Shown here in pieces: positions 6,268 through 9,766 of a stretch of DNA of 9,766 nt. The position numbers were made by a program, and so were the translations under genes. Numbering within the stretch: position 1 is the first letter of the stretch; every line of letters starts with the position of its first letter. The stretch spans positions 1 to 9,766 of the forward strand of contig SKTN01000280.1 in the NCBI GenBank assembly GCA_007117945.1. Direction: 5' to 3'. This stretch comes from Nitriliruptoraceae bacterium (GTDB taxonomy: Bacteria > Actinomycetota > Nitriliruptoria > Nitriliruptorales > Nitriliruptoraceae). The notes under the pieces were generated by a model. It was not told the origin of the DNA. It saw nothing but the letters and a program-made list of their open reading frames with translations, and did no database searches.

Positions 6268-6367
6268 CGACCGCCCGGCAGCACCAGACCCCCTTTCACG
6301 GCACCTGCGCTCAGGCCTGTCGCTCCAACACGACATCCACCACGTCCCTCGCACAGGAGGTCACACC
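6268..6367 (+). other. Intra-cluster spacer
   Basis: This 100-bp gap between the second permease gene and the TIM-barrel gene contains the AGGAGGT used by the latter. I find no DasR-like operator, no convincing -35/-10 pair and no strong hairpin; a weak GGGC/GCCC pairing at 6261-6276 is too short to call. Read-through transcription from the cluster promoter is therefore assumed. Confidence 0.4.
6355..6361 (+). promoter_or_regulatory. Ribosome binding site pointing to an ATC start
   Basis: AGGAGGT is a near-ideal Shine-Dalgarno sequence. At the normal distance of six bases it faces an ATC codon at 6368, in frame with the TIM-barrel protein; no ATG, GTG or TTG occurs near it in that frame. The first in-frame ATG (6425) is 63 bases downstream of it. 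Confidence 0.7.
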
Positions 6368-7366
6368 ATCGCTCTTGGCGTCTCCTACTTTGGCAACCGG
6401 ATTCTGCGGCATGTCGCCGCGGACATGGAGGACCTGGTCTCCAGGGGCTTCACCGGGGTGCTCCACACCTTCAGCGAGAACGACTACAACTGGTACCGCG
6501 GACAGATGCAACGCATCGTCGAGGTCTCCCACGACCTCGGGCTCGAGGTGCAGGTCGGGCCGTGGGGCCTCGCGCACGTGTTCGGCGGGGAGGCCGAGTC
6601 GCTGTTCATGGCCCAGCATCCTGAGCTCGGTCAGGTCTTCGCTAACGGTCGTCGCGTGGGTGCGGGTTGCCCATCGCGTCCCGAGCTGCGCGAGTTCGTC
6701 ACAGCGTGGGCCACGGCAGCGGTCGAGCTTGGTGCTGACCGCGTGTTCTGGGACGAGCCGCACTGGGCCCACCCGGTGCGCTTCGGGGAACCCACCACCA
6801 ACTGGACCTGCGTCTGCGCTGCCTGTCAGGAGGGCTTCCAGGCCCGTTTCGGTGAGGTCCTGCCAGGAGAGCTCACTCCGGAGGTGATCGCATACCGTGA
6901 GCAGGTACTCACCGACTTCATTCGTGAGGTGGTCGCGCATGTCGACAGCATCGGTGGCCGCTCGACCGTGTGCCTCCTGCCGTCCGTCGATGGGCTCCAC
7001 GCGGTCGACTCCTGGGAACCGGTGGCCGCGATCCCCGAGTTGGACACCCTGGCGACCGACCCCTACTGGTCGTTCTTCGGCCAGGATGCAACGGGTTTCG
7101 TCGGGGAGCTGTCGAGGCGGGCCGCGCAGCTAGCGGAGCGGTTCGGGCTCACACCGCAGATCTGGATCCAGGGTTTCAAGCTCGGACCGGAACAGGTCGA
7201 CGAGATCCACGACGCTGTCGCCGCGGCTCGTGCGGCCGGGGTGGATGACCTGTGGACTTGGGGCTACGAGGCCTGCGCCCACATGAGCCATCTCGACACC
7301 CGAGAACCCGAGGTCGTCTGGGAAGCGCTCACCGCGGCCATCACAGGAGGGTCCCAGGATGGCTGA
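6368..7366 (+). CDS. TIM-barrel protein, putative glycoside hydrolase-like, unknown substrate
   Basis: I do not recognise a named family. From the ATC at 6368 it has 332 residues; from the ATG at 6425 it would have 313 and lose ALGVSYFGNRILRHVAAD, which looks like strand 1 and helix 1 of the barrel. Strand-like blocks follow at GFTGVLHTF (27-35), EVQVGPWG (60-67), RVFWDEPHW (125-133), STVCLLPSV (199-207), DTLATDPYW (226-234), PQIWIQGF (263-270) and DDLWTWGYEA (293-302). D129 and E130 at a strand end are candidate catalytic acids. A cysteine group C148-x-C150-x-x-C153 before GFQARFG resembles the CxCxxC seen in several uncharacterised glycosidase-like barrels and may bind metal. There is no signal peptide, so it acts in the cytoplasm. 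It lies between the importer and murQ and overlaps murQ by 8 bp, which suggests it processes the imported amino sugar. It may take the place of NagZ, which is absent here (inference). Confidence 0.8.
   Translation: MALGVSYFGNRILRHVAADMEDLVSRGFTGVLHTFSENDYNWYRGQMQRIVEVSHDLGLEVQVGPWGLAHVFGGEAESLFMAQHPELGQVFANGRRVGAGCPSRPELREFVTAWATAAVELGADRVFWDEPHWAHPVRFGEPTTNWTCVCAACQEGFQARFGEVLPGELTPEVIAYREQVLTDFIREVVAHVDSIGGRSTVCLLPSVDGLHAVDSWEPVAAIPELDTLATDPYWSFFGQDATGFVGELSRRAAQLAERFGLTPQIWIQGFKLGPEQVDEIHDAVAAARAAGVDDLWTWGYEACAHMSHLDTREPEVVWEALTAAITGGSQDG
7345..7350 (+). promoter_or_regulatory. Ribosome binding site for murQ
   Basis: AGGAGG lies eight bases before the ATG at 7359, inside the end of the TIM-barrel gene. 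It fixes the murQ start ahead of another in-frame ATG at 7368. Confidence 0.65.
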
Positions 7367-8282
7367 CATGGTCGTCGACGACGCGGCATTCGACCACCTG
7401 GCGACGGAGGAGCGGCTGCCTGCCGCGCACCACCTCGACGAGCTCCCGCTCCAGGAGCAGTTGGCGCTCTTCATCGCGGAGAACGCGCGTGCGGTCGAGG
7501 CCGTCGGTGCTGTCGAGGCCAGCATCGCGACCGTCGTCGTGCTGGTGGCCGACCGGCTCGGGCAGGGGGGGCGACTGCTGTACGTGGGGGCGGGGACCTC
7601 AGGTCGCCTCGCGATGCTGGACGCAGCCGAGTCGGTGCCGACCTTCGGCCTGGCGGAGGGCCGTATTATCGCCGTGCTCGCCGGTGGCGAGGAGGCGTTC
7701 CTGCGGGCAATCGAGGGCAGTGAGGATGACGCTGTAGCCGGGCGGGCCGATCTGGAGGCTGAGGCGCCGGGGCCCTCGGACGTTGTAATCGGGATCGCCG
7801 CTTCGGGCCGCACCCCGTACGTCCTCGCCGCGCTGGAGCTCGCGCGGGAGCGCGGTGCGGCGACGGTGGCGCTCGTGAACACCTCCGGCGGCCCCATGGC
7901 CGCGCTCGCCGACCACACCATCGAGGTGCTGACCGGAGGTGAGGTCGTGGCGGGCTCCACCCGCCTGAAGGCCGGTACCGCGCAGAAGGTGGTACTGAAC
8001 GCGATCTCGACCCTGGCGCTGGTGCGGTTGGGACACACCTTCGGTGATCTGATGGTGGACGTACAGGTCACCAACGACAAGCTGCGTCGCCGGGCTGAAC
8101 GCATCGTGCAGGAGGCGACAGGTGTTCCCCGGTCGGTCGCGGCCACCGCCCTGGCCGACGCGGGCGGCAGTGCGAAGACCGCGGTGGTGATGCTGCTACT
8201 CGAGGTCGACGCGGTGAAGGCCAACCTTCGGCTCAAGCAGACCGCCGGCCACGTGCGGCCGGCGGTTCGCGGCGGAACATGA
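7359..8282 (+). CDS. murQ: N-acetylmuramic acid 6-phosphate etherase MurQ
   Basis: MurQ cleaves the lactyl ether of MurNAc-6-phosphate, giving GlcNAc-6-phosphate and D-lactate in the cytoplasm; this is the committed step of MurNAc use. The product has 307 residues, close to the E. coli enzyme (298). The SIS-type sugar-phosphate fold carries the family signature YVGAGTSGRLAMLDAAE (75-91) followed by PTFG, then GSEDD (120-124), GIAASGRTPYV (145-155) and the second signature GGEVVAGSTRLKAGTAQK (193-210), NAIST and LMVDVQVTND (231-240). The two glutamates known to matter in E. coli MurQ (83 and 114) correspond with a constant offset of eight to E91 and E122 here; I aligned this by eye. The C-terminus from about 248 (VQEATGV...AGGSAKTAVVMLLL) is the usual small helical domain. 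It overlaps the gene before it by 8 bp and the next by 4 bp. Confidence 0.97.
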   Translation: MADMVVDDAAFDHLATEERLPAAHHLDELPLQEQLALFIAENARAVEAVGAVEASIATVVVLVADRLGQGGRLLYVGAGTSGRLAMLDAAESVPTFGLAEGRIIAVLAGGEEAFLRAIEGSEDDAVAGRADLEAEAPGPSDVVIGIAASGRTPYVLAALELARERGAATVALVNTSGGPMAALADHTIEVLTGGEVVAGSTRLKAGTAQKVVLNAISTLALVRLGHTFGDLMVDVQVTNDKLRRRAERIVQEATGVPRSVAATALADAGGSAKTAVVMLLLEVDAVKANLRLKQTAGHVRPAVRGGT

Positions 8283-9469
8283 TGCGGGTCCTGGGTTTGA
8301 TGTCGGGGACCTCCGTTGACGCGATCGACGTTGCGCTCGCGGGGTTCGTGTGGGGTGGCGATGTACTCGAGATGACGCTGCTCGGGTGCTCGGAGTGGGC
8401 GTGGCCCCCACCGGTGCGACGACGCATCCTCGCGGCCCTCCCGCCGTCGCTCACCAGTGCGCAGGAGCTGAATCGGCTCGATGTCGCGGTGGGGGAGTGC
8501 TTCTCCGCGGCTGCGGTCGCTGGCATCGACGAGCTGGGTGCTGGTGCCTGTGATCTCGTCGTCAGCCACGGCCAGACGATCCACCATGACGTGGTCGACG
8601 GGCGGGCTTTCGGCTCCCTGCAGCTCGGTCGAGCTGCTGTGATCGCGGAAGGGACGGGGCTCCCCGTGCTCGCCGACCTGCGCAGCCGCGACATCGCCGC
8701 GGGGGGCCAGGGCGCCCCGTTGGTCCCCGTCCTCGACGCCCTCCTGTTGGCCGGACGCGGTGCGCCCGCGGGCTGCCTCAACCTCGGTGGTATCGCGAAC
8801 CTGACGGCGGTGCGTCCCGACGCGGAGGTTGTCGCCTTCGACGTGGGTCCTGCCAACGCGCTCCTCGATCTGGCCGTAGGCCATGTCAGTGGCGGGCTGC
8901 AGCGGCACGACGCGGGCGGCAGCCTGGCGTTGCGCGGACGGGTCGACCAGCGACTGCTCAGCTACCTGCTCGCGGATCCCTATCTGCGTGAGCCACCGCC
9001 GAGGTCCACGGGCAAGGAGCGCTACCACGCTCAGTACCTCGCCGCCGCCCTGGAGAACGCTCCCGTGGCCCGGCTCGAGGATCAATTGGCGACCCTCACC
9101 GCGGCGGCGGCAGGACCCATCGTGGAGGCGGTCGCAACCTATGGCCTGCGCACCGTCTACGTGTCCGGCGGTGGCGTGCACAACAGGGCCTTGATGGAGC
9201 AGCTGCGTGAGGGGCTGGACCGCGCCGGTTGCACCCTCGAGCGCACGGAGGCGCTCGGCATGCCAGCCGACGGCAAGGAGGCGTACGCGATGGCCCTGAT
9301 CGGCTGGTTGAGCAGCCAGGGCCTGCCGGGCAACCTGCCGGCAGCCACAGGGGCGCGCGGTCCGCGCCAGCTCGGGAACCTGACCCCGGGACCCGCAGGC
9401 TGGCCGACGGGGGAGGCTGCGGGGCCGCTGACCACCGCACCGACGGCCCTGCGCATCACGGCTGTGTGA
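8279..9469 (+). CDS. anmK: Anhydro-N-acetylmuramic acid kinase AnmK
   Basis: AnmK opens the 1,6-anhydro ring of anhydroMurNAc while phosphorylating it with ATP, yielding MurNAc-6-phosphate, the MurQ substrate. It has 396 residues, slightly longer than usual. Motifs in order are LGLMSGTSVDAIDVAL (5-20), SHGQTIHHD (96-104), ADLRSRDIAAGGQGAPLVP (132-150), NLGGIANLT (168-176), AFDVGPANALLD (186-197) with D188 in the place of the catalytic aspartate (D182 in E. coli), STGKERYH (243-250), VYVSGGGVHNRALM (293-306) and GMPADGKEAYAMALIG (327-342). It ends with PAATGARGPRQLGNLTPG (354-371) and a tail of 25 residues rich in Gly/Ala/Thr/Pro. The start ATG overlaps the murQ stop (ATGA); an adjacent second ATG at 8282 is equally possible. 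Lack of its own strong ribosome binding site fits coupling to murQ. It is the last gene of the cluster. Confidence 0.97.
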   Translation: MMRVLGLMSGTSVDAIDVALAGFVWGGDVLEMTLLGCSEWAWPPPVRRRILAALPPSLTSAQELNRLDVAVGECFSAAAVAGIDELGAGACDLVVSHGQTIHHDVVDGRAFGSLQLGRAAVIAEGTGLPVLADLRSRDIAAGGQGAPLVPVLDALLLAGRGAPAGCLNLGGIANLTAVRPDAEVVAFDVGPANALLDLAVGHVSGGLQRHDAGGSLALRGRVDQRLLSYLLADPYLREPPPRSTGKERYHAQYLAAALENAPVARLEDQLATLTAAAAGPIVEAVATYGLRTVYVSGGGVHNRALMEQLREGLDRAGCTLERTEALGMPADGKEAYAMALIGWLSSQGLPGNLPAATGARGPRQLGNLTPGPAGWPTGEAAGPLTTAPTALRITAV

Positions 9470-9512
9470 GCGAGGTACACCGGCTGCACCGCGACGGTGC
9501 CTCTACCCTCGC
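9470..9512 (+). terminator. Possible hairpin after the cluster
   Basis: Directly after the anmK stop, an inner stem GCACCG/CGGTGC with a three-base loop (9486-9500) is nested within an outer pairing GCGAGGTA (9470-9477) with TACCCTCGC (9504-9512, one bulged C). No T-run follows. Position after the last gene of the cluster makes a terminator plausible, though strong GC content makes chance hairpins common. Confidence 0.35.
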
Positions 9513-9631
9513 CAGCCGGGTCGGCACGCCGTCGCACGCGTCGAGCCCGAGCGTCGTCCTCCCGGGAGCACCCTCATGGCAGACAGCGGCCGCAGCGGGC
9601 GCCGCACTACACCACCCGTGCCGCTTCCGGC
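9513..9631 (+). other. Stretch without a convincing gene
   Basis: No recognisable protein is read here. An ATG at 9576 with GGGAG upstream opens a 19-codon frame ending with TGA at 9633-9635, which overlaps the GTG of the partial gene below. It could be a leader peptide, or the true N-terminus if there is a frameshift, but nothing supports either strongly. Confidence 0.3.
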
Positions 9632-9766
9632 GTGACGGCGCCCATGCCGCCACCCCGCCCCGGCGGTCCCACCCCCGCGGCTGCGCTCACCGCCACGGCG
9701 GCTGCCCTGGAGCGGCTCAGCTTCCGGTTGTCGGGGACCGCAGCTGATGCCCTGCGCCGGGAACGC
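9632..9766 (+). CDS. N-terminal fragment of an unidentified gene, cut by the window end
   Basis: From a GTG at 9632 (or ATG at 9644) a frame runs open to the window end, giving 45 codons. The product starts VTAPMPPPRPGG, a proline-rich lead, and then becomes a plausible helix (PAAALTATAAALERLSFRL followed by SGTAADALRRER). It faintly resembles the N-terminus of actinobacterial dynamin-like GTPases, which often begin with an ALxxLRFxL...AxxARRxR helix, but this is a weak impression and no GTPase motif is within reach. No clear ribosome binding site precedes it. It is likely separate from the sugar cluster. Confidence 0.4.
   Translation, partial: MTAPMPPPRPGGPTPAAALTATAAALERLSFRLSGTAADALRRER

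Noticed and set aside
6433..6444. Possible further DasR-like site (TGGTCTCCAGGG) at the start of the TIM-barrel gene
   Set aside because: Only the TGGTCT half matches, it is inside coding sequence, and no promoter is seen near it.
7130..9181. Very long minus-strand open frame (683 codons) opposite murQ and anmK
   Set aside because: It lies antisense to two genes with certain family motifs, has low-complexity Ser/Arg/Ala/Pro composition and no ribosome binding site. It is a by-product of GC-rich third codon positions.
1..9766. CRISPR arrays, tRNA or rRNA genes, insertion sequences
   Set aside because: I saw no spaced direct repeats, tRNA-like cloverleaf ends, transposase motifs or terminal inverted repeats on either strand.

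Overview
The window is very GC-rich, with strong GGAGG-type ribosome binding sites, many GTG starts and 1-8 bp gene overlaps, which fits a high-GC actinobacterium. The secreted solute-binding protein is extremely acidic, with one lysine in about 415 mature residues. That hints at a salt-adapted lineage, but this is inference and I cannot name a species.

Left part (1-1040): a short non-coding start, then a three-helix membrane protein of unknown function (211-825, + strand). Converging on it is a 65-residue protein with an internal G-F-D repeat (836-1033, - strand). The two stop codons sit symmetrically inside a 20-bp near-perfect palindrome (821-840), probably a shared bidirectional terminator.

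Main part (about 1180-9469): a + strand gene cluster for taking up and breaking down amino sugars of the peptidoglycan or chitin type. It opens with a regulatory region holding three copies of a DasR/NagR-like operator around TGGTCTAGACCA; the best one lies between a plausible -35 and -10. The genes follow in order: a GntR/HutC (DasR-type) repressor; a BadF/BadG-type N-acetylhexosamine kinase (NAGK/MurK-like); a sugar-binding lipoprotein; two ABC permeases; a cytoplasmic TIM-barrel protein resembling a glycoside hydrolase and apparently starting at ATC; MurQ (N-acetylmuramic acid 6-phosphate etherase); and AnmK (anhydro-N-acetylmuramic acid kinase). Most junctions overlap or are very short. 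The exceptions are 38 bp before the binding protein and 100 bp before the TIM-barrel gene.

Read together, the lipoprotein and permeases import a MurNAc-containing sugar, powered by an ATPase encoded elsewhere. The TIM-barrel protein may process it in the cytoplasm. AnmK converts anhydroMurNAc to MurNAc-6-phosphate, and the BadF-type kinase phosphorylates GlcNAc and/or MurNAc. MurQ then yields GlcNAc-6-phosphate and D-lactate. No nagA, nagB, nagZ or importer ATPase is seen here. MurQ and AnmK are secure from motifs; the transported sugar and the role of the TIM-barrel protein are inferred.

Right edge (9470-9766): a possible hairpin just after anmK, a stretch without a convincing gene, and the probable start of another + strand gene cut by the window end.
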